Assembly: GCF_050948175.1 (NCBI RefSeq)
Contig: NC_135200.1
Span: forward strand, 1,798,001 to 1,862,000
Length of the DNA: 64,000 nucleotides
Source: Xylocopa sonorina
Lineage: Eukaryota > Arthropoda > Insecta > Hymenoptera > Apidae
Direction: 5' to 3'
In this document: one piece after another, positions 23,400 to 33,097 of the stretch
How positions within the stretch are numbered: position 1 is the first letter of the stretch
Layout: every line of letters begins with the position of its first letter
Notes under the pieces: generated by a model
The model's input: only the letters and a program-made list of their open reading frames with translations
What the model was told of the DNA's origin: nothing
Databases searched by the model: none
Position numbers and translations under genes: made by a program

Positions 23400-25337
23400 G
23401 GGGCAGTCTGCTAAGCAGAATCACTGATGAATAATCTACTTGCAGATCCAGAATAACACGTTCCTTTCCTCTCTTTTTCTTCCTATCCCCTCTCTCGTAT
23501 GTTCACAACTATCTGGAGGAACGCCGCTTCAATAAAATATGGTGTTATGAACGGAAAAAAGAATGAAAAGAAAAAGAAAAAAGATCAAACACGCTGTACG
23601 AGGCGTACTATTATAATGGACACGAGATACGTAAGTGAAAACTGGCATTTGTCGTGGCCATCATTTTTTCAACGTTCTTCCGACTTCCGTCTTGTTCCTG
23701 GGTACGTTTATAACGCCTATCGATCTGGAAAATGTTTCACAATTACGTAAAAATGTCCGCACGCCAGAACCGCGATGACCATCAAAACCTACGTGCTGCG
23801 TAACGTCCGTTATTTGATCTGGCCGTGTAATGTTTACGACAGCCGACGTAATAAACCGGGTGAGTACCGAATTCGAAGCGGAACAAAACACTCCCGCGGA
23901 TCTCGCTTCGGGATTTTCTGCAATATAAAACGATAATTATTCGCGATCGTGGGTACGGTCCGGTGGTTTAATCGCGCGGAGCGGAACTAAAAACGGCCGG
24001 TTTTTACGAGAGTCGTGTCGCGCGCGTCGCGGTGAATTATTTATCAGGTATGCCGATAATTTTCATCGTGACCAACCGATTTTATCGCGGGGAACAATAA
24101 TTTTTCCGGCATTAAAAGTCACCGTTCGACGGTTCAATTGAACCACGGTAGCCGCGTTCCTCATTAAAAAACCGTTTCCCTCGGCATTGCATCGCATTTG
24201 TTTAACGCCAATCTAAAAAATTACCAATGAAATTAAAGGAACGTTGCGGAGTACCGTAATAATTATAAATTGCGCCCAGTCCGCGTCGATTTTATTCACG
24301 TCGCGTTCTTTACATACAAATGCCCTGCCATTGGGCTGTTTCCCATGTAAAACGGTAAAAAAGGCTCGCAGCTCACCACTCATTGCGTTACCTTGCAATG
24401 GATCGATTGCTTTAAAGTTTAAACAGTGCATCGCGGCGCAACAGTGGCGGTTTTTATAAAATTCGTTTCTTTTATTATTCCGTTACAGCTCGTTAAAATA
24501 TTCAGGTCACGTAGCAGGGTTTGTTTTAATTAACCGGACGACGTGAAAGATTGTTGGAAACTGGGCTACGAGATAAGATTTCATCGACGTTTCTTTCAAC
24601 GTCAACCCTTTCATCGCTCAGAGAGAACCGTTGTTTTATGATGCCTTTCAGTTTACAATGATATTGTTTGTCTTCGATACAGCGAATAGCACATTCATCG
24701 CATTAAATACGTATTTGGCAGCATGAAAATATCTCGCCTTTAATGCACTATTTTATGGAAACAAATATTTGGTTCTGTTGTTACGCGAATTAAATGTAGA
24801 CGTTGTGAGCAAACAATGTTGCAACTGTTAACTGTTTTGAAACAGAAGGTGTATGTTGCGAGAAATTATTGTAAGAAATATCGAGTAACAGAGCAGGTGC
24901 ACGAGCGGCCGTCGAGTCCGTCATGCGCATTTCCTTGCGACGAAACATACGAATACGCCTACGAGTTATTTTAGCCCTTCATTTCACTTCTATCTATTTT
25001 TATAACTTCTTACATCACACGATACTTCCAACCATACTTCCAAACTGTGCGATTCATTTTTATTTTTTATGATGAGCGACGATGTTCATCGCATATGGAG
25101 GAAGAGAAAGATATGTGATTAATTAAAGGGCGTAAAAAAAAGAAAACGCAACAAATGATGTTCATTTCGTTTACTTATGGCAAACAATCATTGCCTGACC
25201 TAGTTCTAACGTGACGTTGCTCGTCACATTTACCCATATCTAAGAAATTAACATGAAACGTAAAGGCATATACAGGCATAACATATAGATATTTTAATTT
25301 TAAAAATCATAAAGGCTTGTTTCTTTGATCGATATAG
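23400..25337. other. Gene-free CpG-rich/AT-rich mosaic
   Basis: No gene was recognised. Positions 23930-24440 alternate short AT blocks (AATTATT, TTTAAT) with CG-dense blocks (CGCGCGTCGCGG), a texture often seen in constrained non-coding DNA of Hymenoptera introns; that reading is inference. The stretch contains the nested palindrome at 24121-24149. The overlapping opposite-strand frames at 24213-24459 have no motif. Confidence 0.5.
24121..24149. repeat. Nested palindrome
   Basis: A perfect 14-bp palindrome GGTTCAATTGAACC (24131-24144) sits inside an outer inverted pair ACCGT (24121-24125) and ACGGT (24145-24149). A further ACGGT overlaps the inner left arm. The arrangement could be a compound site for a dimeric factor or a cruciform. 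Confidence 0.75.
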
Positions 25338-25549
25338 GAAAAATTCGTGAAAAATATCGAATGAACAGGAAGAAAAAAATTGTTGAATGGACTGTGCGGC
25401 GATCAATCTCAATTTCCGCTAGGTCTAGTCTCATAAAAGAATTTCAAACGTTATATCAAGAACATACACTGCTTCAAGTACGTTCAAATAAAATTAAAAG
25501 GGTCGAGAAGATTATAGGAGAGATTAAAAAACGCGATCAACTCGTATAA
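25338..25549 (+). CDS. Candidate terminal exon, unknown product
   Basis: A good acceptor, TTTCTTTGATCGATATAG, ends at 25337. It is followed in phase 1 by an open frame of about 70 codons ending in TAA. The predicted tail is rich in Lys, Arg and Glu and would be mostly helical, with heptad-like spacing in the last 40 residues (VEKIIGEIKKRDQLV at the end). I recognise no family. No upstream exon with a matching phase-1 donor was found, and an AT-rich genome yields such frames by chance, so this is a weak call. Confidence 0.18.
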
Positions 25550-26133
25550 AAGCTAGAAAAATAAAAGTTTGAATTAAGTGGCTGGAACATCCGAATGGTA
25601 TTATCTGCGATCCAACATTCGATTGAGGCGAATGAATCATTTGACCTTAGTTTTAAGAGAAGGATCAGACCAAGGGAAGATTAATCGAAACGCGAATCGT
25701 AAGATTGCTTTCTTTCTGCACGCGATCCATCCAGATTGGAAAAGTTTCCACTTTTACTTTATTGTTCGATGGCTACACGAGGATCGACGTTTCCCTAACA
25801 ATCGGCTTCGCCTTCACACTTTTTTTTCTCTCTTACAGAAACTAACTTCTTCTATTATGCCTGCGTAAATCAAAAGTAGAAACTTGAAAAGATAGCTTAC
25901 GTTTACTGATCGCAGATTGATCGATACGGTAAATATAATCTGATAAACTATATTTTATAATCTTTATAAAATTTGAAAATTGCTAAACTGTTAAATACTT
26001 ATGTATCTACTTTTAAATATAATTTCATTAATCACAAAGATTAATATTTGAATTGAACGTTATGCCCAGGGTTCGGTGGGCGCGCTAATTACTTCATCAA
26101 TTTGTTAACTAAAAGAAGTAAAGCGAATACGAA

Positions 26134-26165
26134 AATAAAAGGGGAACGAGCAAACTGGTCAGTCG
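26134..26165 (+). promoter_or_regulatory. Candidate core promoter (TATA-like box plus initiator)
   Basis: AATAAAAG (26134-26141) differs from TATAAAAG at one base. It is followed 27 bp later by the insect initiator TCAGT, with the presumed start A at 26161. The spacing is slightly shorter than the usual 28-33 bp. Downstream sequence is CpG-rich and could be 5' untranslated; the first ATG, at 26331, opens only a 19-codon frame. Both motifs are short, so chance occurrence in 64 kb is likely unless transcript starts are found here. Confidence 0.25.
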
Positions 26166-27896
26166 TTTGAAGCGATTCGCGCGTAAAAGTGTTCAAGCTC
26201 GTAAATCGAAAATCCTAACCGTGATAGCTTTCTTGTGCGCAATATTCATTCTGCCAGTGAAAGCGTCCGAGAGTATCTGTCGAACGGTAGTCTAGTACCG
26301 CGTAAATAAGGCGCGTGTCAGCGCTTTCGGATGAGCAAAACAAAGATGAGAAAACCAACAACCAGGATAACAGAGATACGTGTTAAATAAAGTGACACAA
26401 AAGACGAAGATTTTCAATGAAAAGAGCGAATTTCACGATGCGTCCAGTTCGTTTTAACAGCGGTATAAACAATAGGGGGAACGGCCGAATTTAATCGAGA
26501 TCGCGTACACGTTTTACAAACAACCATCGAATTCAGCCGTTGCTGATAAAAGCTCGGGACCATTTTTGTCTCTGTTGTAGAAATCACCGAAACGTCATGA
26601 AAAGAATCAGCTTAAGCACAGCTTTGAATTGGTTTACGCCGGACGAAACTCTACAAAAGGCTGTTTATTGTGATGCGGCGAAGAGAAAGAGGATCGATTT
26701 TTCTTTTTTTACGAGGATGAGACGACGTTTCTCACGTGAATCCCAGCCTACGCGAACAAATAGCTTTGCAGCAAGTGATCTACGCGTTCTAAATACTTTT
26801 GAGTAACATAAAAGGCCCTTAAATATGGATTTTTATCGGCCGGAAATATCGCTATAACTTAAAACCGCTCGGAGATTCGGCGATGCTTTTCATTATTTTT
26901 CCCGCGAAACAAGCGAGCTTTCCTGCGAGCCACGATTATATCTCTCGACATCGAGGTGAATGTAGTCGGAATTAATTAAAAATGCCTGCATCAGGATATT
27001 CGTTATTCGATCTCATATATTATCAGTATTTTACGAGTTCCCCCAGCTTAAATTATTTTCCGGACTTGGATGTATTTATACCTAGTGCGTAGATCATCAA
27101 GAATAATGATATCGTTTGCATTCGAATTCTTCCTTTTTCCTAAATTCTTTCGTAAATTTTTCTAACTGTATCGCGATTCGTCTGTACATATTTTCTCAAA
27201 CAATAGTATCAGGAACCTTGGAAGTGCTATCGTTATTGTATCGTCTACTAGTCTTTGTATAATCCTGGAAATCTTCGCGATTCCTTGAACGTAATGAATT
27301 AAGATAACATAACCGGCGCAGAAACTTGTTTGCAACTTATATACCTCGACCAACACAGAAAATGGCAACACGTGTATACTATAGAGATCCAGGCTGGTTT
27401 AATTACTGGAGTTTCTACAAAGTGAACTTTCACCGTTGCTAGTCCTCGAAAATTCCGACACGCTTCAATGTTCTTCACCGCGCCGCGACATAATGCATAT
27501 CGACAAAGCTGTGGGAATACTTTCGCGAAACAAGTCATCAATTAATAATATCTACAATTATAACTTGATAAATGACTGTTTAACTAGTTATTATGCCGTT
27601 TAATAAATGCCTATTATATAAATATCTTCCGTCATCAAGTCGGAAGTATGTTTTCATATAATTTAATATTGTAAAGACCAGATATTAGGTATAGAATAAA
27701 TATAGAAATGAAATTGGATATACTGATAGTCTTGGTCCCGCCGGGAATAAGAGCGTACAGGCGTCTAGAGGCGCGTGTTTTCGCAGCTACACATACAATG
27801 ACATATTCTTCCCCCCTTATGGAGTTAAATACCACCGTCTTGGTAACTCGTGCAGCTATATAATGCAAATCGGTACAGTTATCCCTTTGGAACACG

Positions 27897-28439
27897 TTAC
27901 TCTGCCCTACTTTGTTCGGCCTCTCGACATCGACTTAAAAACAACTTATCGCAACATTTCTCAAGTTCCTTATCTCCGTAGCTGGGCCGTACTGGGTATT
28001 CGAGTTTGAACGACGCCCCATTTAACATGGGCATCCCAGGCGACTGACTTGAAGCATCGTTCGTGACCGGGCACGCGTTCCCCCACGAATTCCGTCTATA
28101 TTTAATCGATATCCAGGGCTGAAAGACTTGGTGCCGGAGCGTCTGTGTCACTGGCCGCTGGGATACCGAGAAATTATACGCCGTTTCCAGTGCACATACA
28201 CCCCCCACCCCTCGTGTCATTTTCCTGGGCGTGGAAAGTGCATTTGGTAGAAATCGATCCGCGAAAAAGCACCGGATTCTAGATATTTCCACTTTCGTCT
28301 CCTCCCCCCTGCCCATGCTCGGGTGGGCTTTCTCCCACGAGCTTTGGATTGTTTTTATGAAACGGAAGAAATATCGTGACACGAGGAAAATACGTTTAAG
28401 AGGTTTATCGATCGCGTGGTGAAAGAACAAAGATTCCAC
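27897..28439 (-). CDS. Longest open frame in the window (180 codons), doubtful
   Basis: A 180-codon ATG-initiated frame lies over the GC-rich patch at 28000-28340. The translation has no recognisable domain, no signal peptide and no clear amphipathic pattern. Its composition (rich in Arg, Ser and Pro) follows local base composition. A second minus-strand frame (28355-28708) overlaps it, as expected for a stop-poor GC-rich region. It could be a lineage-specific gene or an exon, but I judge it more likely to be spurious. Confidence 0.15.
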   Translation of the reverse strand: MESLFFHHAIDKPLKRIFLVSRYFFRFIKTIQSSWEKAHPSMGRGEETKVEISRIRCFFADRFLPNALSTPRKMTRGVGGVCALETAYNFSVSQRPVTQTLRHQVFQPWISIKYRRNSWGNACPVTNDASSQSPGMPMLNGASFKLEYPVRPSYGDKELEKCCDKLFLSRCREAEQSRAE

Positions 28440-29108
28440 GCCGAGATTCGGACCTCCAGCTTTTTGCTACCGCGGAATTGGTGAAATATCGCGTTACGGC
28501 GAAAACATTTGGTCCACGGCAGAAAAATTGAAAGAAATACCCGGAACCACCAACGTTCACGATCGTATTGTAAGCTGAACGTGTATAGGTCAGAAATTTT
28601 ATGGCATAAACCTAACCTAAAAACAAGATGTACATACTTTTCATACTGCAAAAGACTAAATATCAACATTACATAAACATATCGATCAGACATGTTAAAA
28701 CATGACATTCCATAAAATTTACTACTCGTAACTTTAGTAATTGCCCAGAGATGATCCTTGTTGTGCCCTGTAGGGACAGCGCTTCTTACTACGGACTACG
28801 GCTCCTTACGCTCATACATCGATATTCCAATATTGTGAAAAATACAACAAGTACAGAAATGATGATTTCAGGATAAGCAAATAACAGAAAAGGAAATTTA
28901 TTTATGAGTTTAATTTTTATTTCGAAATTCTAAAGATTTATAGTGCACTGATATGTTGTATTATAATAGGTTAATATACAGAATTGTTGGTGCGTGTAAA
29001 GCAAGTTATTGCTATTGTAAATTAGCATTAATCACACCTTATGTACGAATGGACATGATGTAATGCTGTCACCGCCAAACTTGCGGTATAACGGACGTAT
29101 AACAAGTC

Positions 29109-29236
29109 TTATTCCTTCGTCGCTGGCAATGAATCTAATCGCATAATATATTCCCCTGGTGTCCTCTCCATTTCATTTGCAGAAGCATAAAGTACATCTC
29201 CGCCATAGACCTCTTTATGTATGTCCGTTGGAATTT
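29109..29236 (-). CDS. Candidate minus-strand terminal exon, unknown product
   Basis: On the minus strand an acceptor, AATTTTTGCCTAG, is followed in phase 1 by an open frame of about 42 codons ending in TAA. The peptide looks protein-like, rich in Glu, Asp and Lys with balanced hydrophobics (for example KEVYGGDVLYASANEME), while the plus strand over the same bases is full of stops. I recognise no family. The upstream exon would have to lie above 29240, where plus-strand exon candidates also sit. The frame is short enough to occur by chance. Confidence 0.22.
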
Positions 29237-29271
29237 CTAGGCAAAAATTACTTTGTTTCTTTATTTTAAAG

Positions 29272-29458
29272 TGCTCGCGAGAGCCATAAAGTTATCGCGG
29301 AAGAACGAGCACGACGGAGAAAAGAAGAGGAAAGGTGGGAGAGGCTGAAACGTGCGAGGGAGATGGAAAAATGGAACCGCGAGGCCCCTTTTCGAACTAA
29401 AGAGGATTCAGAGTTGGTTATATTCTCGAGAGGAAGATTTCCCAACGTGCTGCTCTCT
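29272..29458 (+). CDS. Candidate internal exon encoding a charged coiled coil
   Basis: The acceptor TTTCTTTATTTTAAAG ends at 29271. The open frame runs for 62 codons from 29273 (exon start phase 2) and closes at a good donor, CTCTCT|GTAAGC, in phase 0. The peptide contains an Arg/Glu/Lys-rich block, AEERARRRKEEERWERLKRA, followed by a further charged helix, typical of a coiled coil or single alpha-helix segment of a larger protein. The in-frame stop lies just past the donor, supporting an exon end there. No partner exon with the right phase was confirmed downstream: the candidate at 30298 starts in phase 2. The family is not identifiable from this piece. Confidence 0.32.
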
Positions 29459-30297
29459 GTAAGCTAAGAACTTAAACGACCAGCAAGCAGAAGGATAACT
29501 GTTGTTCTAAAATTCCAATGCACGTTTAAATGCTCAAGTTCAAACGTGCCAAAAATTGAAAAAGGCCGAAAAAGAGGAGCGAGGAGCAAATGCCTGCGAC
29601 TATATTTCACTTCGCATCTGAAATAAGTTTCTACAGTCGTACGTTCGTATAGAGACTGAGGTCGGCGTTATTCTAACTTTGTTTCGCGCCCTCAATTCAC
29701 AGTAAAATCTTCAGATCGCGTTCTGCAGGTGTACGATTTGTTTTATCTTTTGAGTCCTTGTAAAATGTTACTGCAAATGTAACTGCAAAGCTGTCAAACC
29801 ACATTGTGTGTTACGTTCCACGTTAAAAACTGTTATAGTGGCACTTTTTTTCTCGAATACAAGGATATTCAGGATCAAGCATAAAAGGAATCGCTTAAAA
29901 GGCGATCTTTCCTTAAATAGCGATACAGGCTTCGTGGAACTTTAGAAGTACTCCGAAGTTTGCGATAACCATCCGTAGTACGGTTACTAAGATCTCGAAG
30001 ATCAGCAACTTATCTCTACCAAGTAAACTCTTTGAAAAATATCAAGGAACCGAGATGCACAGAACTTTCGCATTATGCATCCAACTTATTATTAATCTAT
30101 AGGGCGAAGTATTTTTTATAGGAAAATAGTCTTAACGGATATAGTTGAAATTAATTTCATCTAGAAATTGGAGAACTGACGTTGTGATATATTTCAAATA
30201 TAATTGAGTCATATATCATTCGTATGAATAGTCTTTCTTAACAATTACGTTCTCCTGACTTTATAAACTTTCTAATGTAATTGCTAACCTTTCTAAG
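29459..30297. other. Presumed intron or spacer
   Basis: Lies between the two plus-strand exon candidates. AT-rich with frequent stops in all frames; no recognisable exon, repeat or RNA gene was seen. Confidence 0.4.
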
Positions 30298-30602
30298 GTA
30301 TCATACGAGTCTTGGATCACTTTTACATAGTAACTTGGACATAAAAGTAGCGGGGTTTGAAAGTGAACACCTGCGCGCAAGTGTTTCAAGAAATACAGAT
30401 ACAGAATTTAACACAGCAGGAATACGTAATCCGTGGGAACAGATGGCTCGCGAAATGGCAACTGCTGTTCGAGGGTGTCTGACGAATTTGGAAATGCAAA
30501 GTGTCACCACCGTGGTTCCTCCGCCGGGATTTCCCATCGGCGATTTCCCACTGTCGAGTCCGTCAGATCCACGTCTCGTTGTGCGCAAGGGGAAACCTAA
30601 AG
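30298..30602 (+). CDS. Candidate internal exon, unknown product
   Basis: The acceptor TAACCTTTCTAAG ends at 30297. The frame stays open for 101 codons to the donor-like CTAAAG|GTAGAA at 30603 (end phase 1). The central part reads like real protein, with WEQMAREMATAVRGCLTNLE predicted helical, then a proline-rich turn (VVPPPGFPIGD). The exon opens in phase 2, so it cannot follow the phase-0 donor at 29459 directly. Either an exon is missing or one of the two calls is wrong. The opposite strand is also open over the same interval (30301-30588), which weakens the case. Confidence 0.25.
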
Positions 30603-30661
30603 GTAGAAATTGCCAGGGGGGAAGGGTGCAGAGTTAAATGCGCAGATATGGTAATAGATAG

Positions 30662-30880
30662 TTGGTCGACGCAAAGGTAGACGTGTACTTTGGTAAACGG
30701 ACAATTAGCAGAATGGAACGACTGATAGATGGTTCAATAGCGAGACACAGGGCGAGAGGGGCTAGCTGCACCCAATTGGATTTGTGCATGGATGATAACG
30801 CAAACCAAGTTCAAATGGTGACGCTTGAATCTAATTTAGCAGTTTCAAGAGAAAAGGAATTACCGGATCAAATTAATTAA
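30662..30880 (+). CDS. Candidate C-terminal exon, unknown product
   Basis: The frame is open from just after an in-frame TAG at 30659-30661 to TAA at 30878-30880, about 72 codons. The peptide is rich in Asp, Arg, Gln and Glu (for example RMERLIDGSIARHRARGAS) and protein-like. Acceptor-like AG dinucleotides at 30660-30661 or after GCAAAG would both join in phase 0, which does not match the phase-1 donor at 30603. It may belong to the same broken or mis-modelled gene as the preceding frame, or be chance. Confidence 0.18.
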   Translation: MVDAKVDVYFGKRTISRMERLIDGSIARHRARGASCTQLDLCMDDNANQVQMVTLESNLAVSREKELPDQIN

Positions 30881-31954
30881 GGGAATTTAAACTGGTAAAT
30901 TCTCTTCCGACGTAACGGTACTTTGCGTTCTCGGTATTAAAGTTAGGAAAATAATAATTCGAAAAGTGAGAAAACATGTAACATAAAATCAATCAATTTT
31001 CTCCATAGATGCTATGTAGTTACTCATAGTTTTCCGATCGCATTACAGCTCGTAATACACACGACGATGTGTCACCAATTTCTTGGATCCCGTTTACTCT
31101 CAGAACGAAATTAATTACCCTCCAACCCAAAGCAGAAGCTGTTTATCTTATCCACTCGTAAGTTTTTACTCTTCCATTCGGGAGCAAAGTCTGCCTCTGA
31201 CTTCTTTACCCGTTCTTTCTCATCATCTTTTAACCGTAATAAACAAGACTGTACCGAGACACACGTTTGTTGAGGAAGCTGATATTGAAAATATTTGACG
31301 AGCAGCGGTTAAACAAAGTCACCGGACGGAAGAAGAAGAGTGATGGACGCGAAGAATGAGCGATGGCGAAGATGGGAGAAGGGCTGAAAAAGACAGAACG
31401 AGATGAAATTTCGATATCGGCCGGTGAGTATCCGAAGAACTGATCCGTCTTCGCGAAATGATGTTCCTGGGCCGGTTCTCAGTACTCGTACAAGATCCGT
31501 AAGAATATCTGGCGATCGGCCAAAAAACAGGGCGCTACGGTCATCACGTTTTCTCCTCTCGACAAGTCTCGGCGAGGTTTCCGGGCTAGGACATCCGGGA
31601 ATCCGTTGGATGGTCAGTTTTACTCGGAGCTAAATCATCGGTCGTCCCGTAGCTGATCTTAACCATTCGAGGTCGACCGAGTGAATCACTGGGGACTGTT
31701 TTTATTCTCTCTCTGACCCCGATGTATTGCCCTAAATGTAATTCGCGCGATTGTTAGCCTCTCGTCCGTTTCAGGCGAGACTTTTTATTGCCCGTTTCTG
31801 TTGCGGTTGCTGCGAGATATTTTCCCCTGTCGTTCACCATTGTTCTCCTATTAATTCCAATGGAAATTGTCGGCAATTCAGGAGGAACGAGAAGGATCTT
31901 AGTCTACCGAGGATTCTTCTTATCACCATCGTAATTATTACCACTGTAAATGTC

Positions 31955-31985
31955 TGTATTTATCAACAAATGTATTTATCAACAA
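31955..31985. repeat. Two-copy 15-bp direct repeat
   Basis: TGTATTTATCAACAA occurs at 31955-31969 and 31971-31985 with one base between the copies and no mismatch. It is a recent local duplication. Confidence 0.85.
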
Positions 31986-32032
31986 TGGATGGACAAACTA
32001 AATGTTAAAAAAGAAATTGGAGTTTCAAATAT

Positions 32033-32046
32033 TATATATATATATA
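32033..32046. repeat. Short TA repeat
   Basis: Seven uninterrupted TA units in AT-rich DNA. Confidence 0.9.
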
Positions 32047-32364
32047 ACAGGCGCTATTAAGTTACCGCTTGAAGCGCATCAGAAAATTATTTAGCCAACA
32101 ACGCAAGATTCTGCATTTCGTGCGCGCTAAACACTAAGTAACAAATATTTACTCTGTTCGAGGATTCATTTCCTCGAAAGGAGGGACCTTCGAGAACTTG
32201 AACAATTGCCGTATTGCAGATTCTACCGTAAACCCGGTTAATCGATACTTGGCGTTGGTACTTGATACTTTCATTTAACATTGCTGCATAATTATTAGAT
32301 TAAAATTTTAGTTTTAACATTGAACTACACGATTGATTGTTATATGTATGTGCCTTTACACTTA

Positions 32365-32381
32365 TCATGCCTTCGGCATGA
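32365..32381. other. Small hairpin
   Basis: TCATGCC, loop TTC, GGCATGA: a perfect 7-bp stem with a 3-nt loop. No T run follows and there is no neighbouring gene, so a terminator role is not supported. Confidence 0.55.
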
Positions 32382-33077
32382 GGTTAATCGCAGGGCTTCA
32401 CGCTCTACTAATAAAATGAAACATACCCGATATTATATTGGACAGCGAGTCCGTATCTCACAAGCATCGATAATTCTAATATCGGTAATGCGATAGTAGT
32501 AGTCAATTAGATAGATGATTTGCGAATACTAACGCCTCTGATTTCCGTATGCGAAATTACGGAAATTATTATAGGAAACGTGAAACCTGAAAAATTGCTT
32601 ACTTCTTTAATTGGAATTAAATACGGCTCTGACTAGGTAAAAGTAGGTTTAAGATTTTATTCTTTCATTGTGGATCTAAGCATTTCTAAAAGCGATGTAA
32701 TTTGTTTAAATATTAGTAATTTGATAAATATTTATAGACTTTCCTAGCCATATAGATACGCATACATTTTAAATTTCGGTTCCGGTTGCCGGGTATATTA
32801 ATTGCGTAAACTTTATCCGATGAAAAGTGGCGAGTTTAAACGAGGAATTGTGGCTTTCCGGGATTAAGTTGCCGTGATATCATCGTTTTAATCTTGTCTG
32901 CGACACGCTCTTCTCATTACTCACGAATACGATGCCCACACACCTCGCTGCTACGTTCCGTCGAAATTTCAGTTAAAATTGTCAATAAACTCGCGTCGAC
33001 CGTACTCTGGCGACCAACGAATCTTCGGCTGCGAAAGTGCTCGTTCTCGTTGCCATTTAAGCGATAAATAGAGTCCT

Positions 33078-33097
33078 CTATCCGCAGTGGCGGATAG
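33078..33097. other. Small perfect hairpin
   Basis: CTATCCGC, loop AGTG, GCGGATAG: a perfect 8-bp stem with a 4-nt loop in a CpG-rich context. Confidence 0.6.

Larger units (their letters stand above)
25550..29108. other. Stretch without a recognised gene
   Basis: Contains a TATA/initiator-like pair at 26134-26165 and a 180-codon minus-strand open frame at 27897-28439, both listed separately. Positions 28000-28340 are GC-rich. Nothing else recognisable was seen. Confidence 0.45.
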
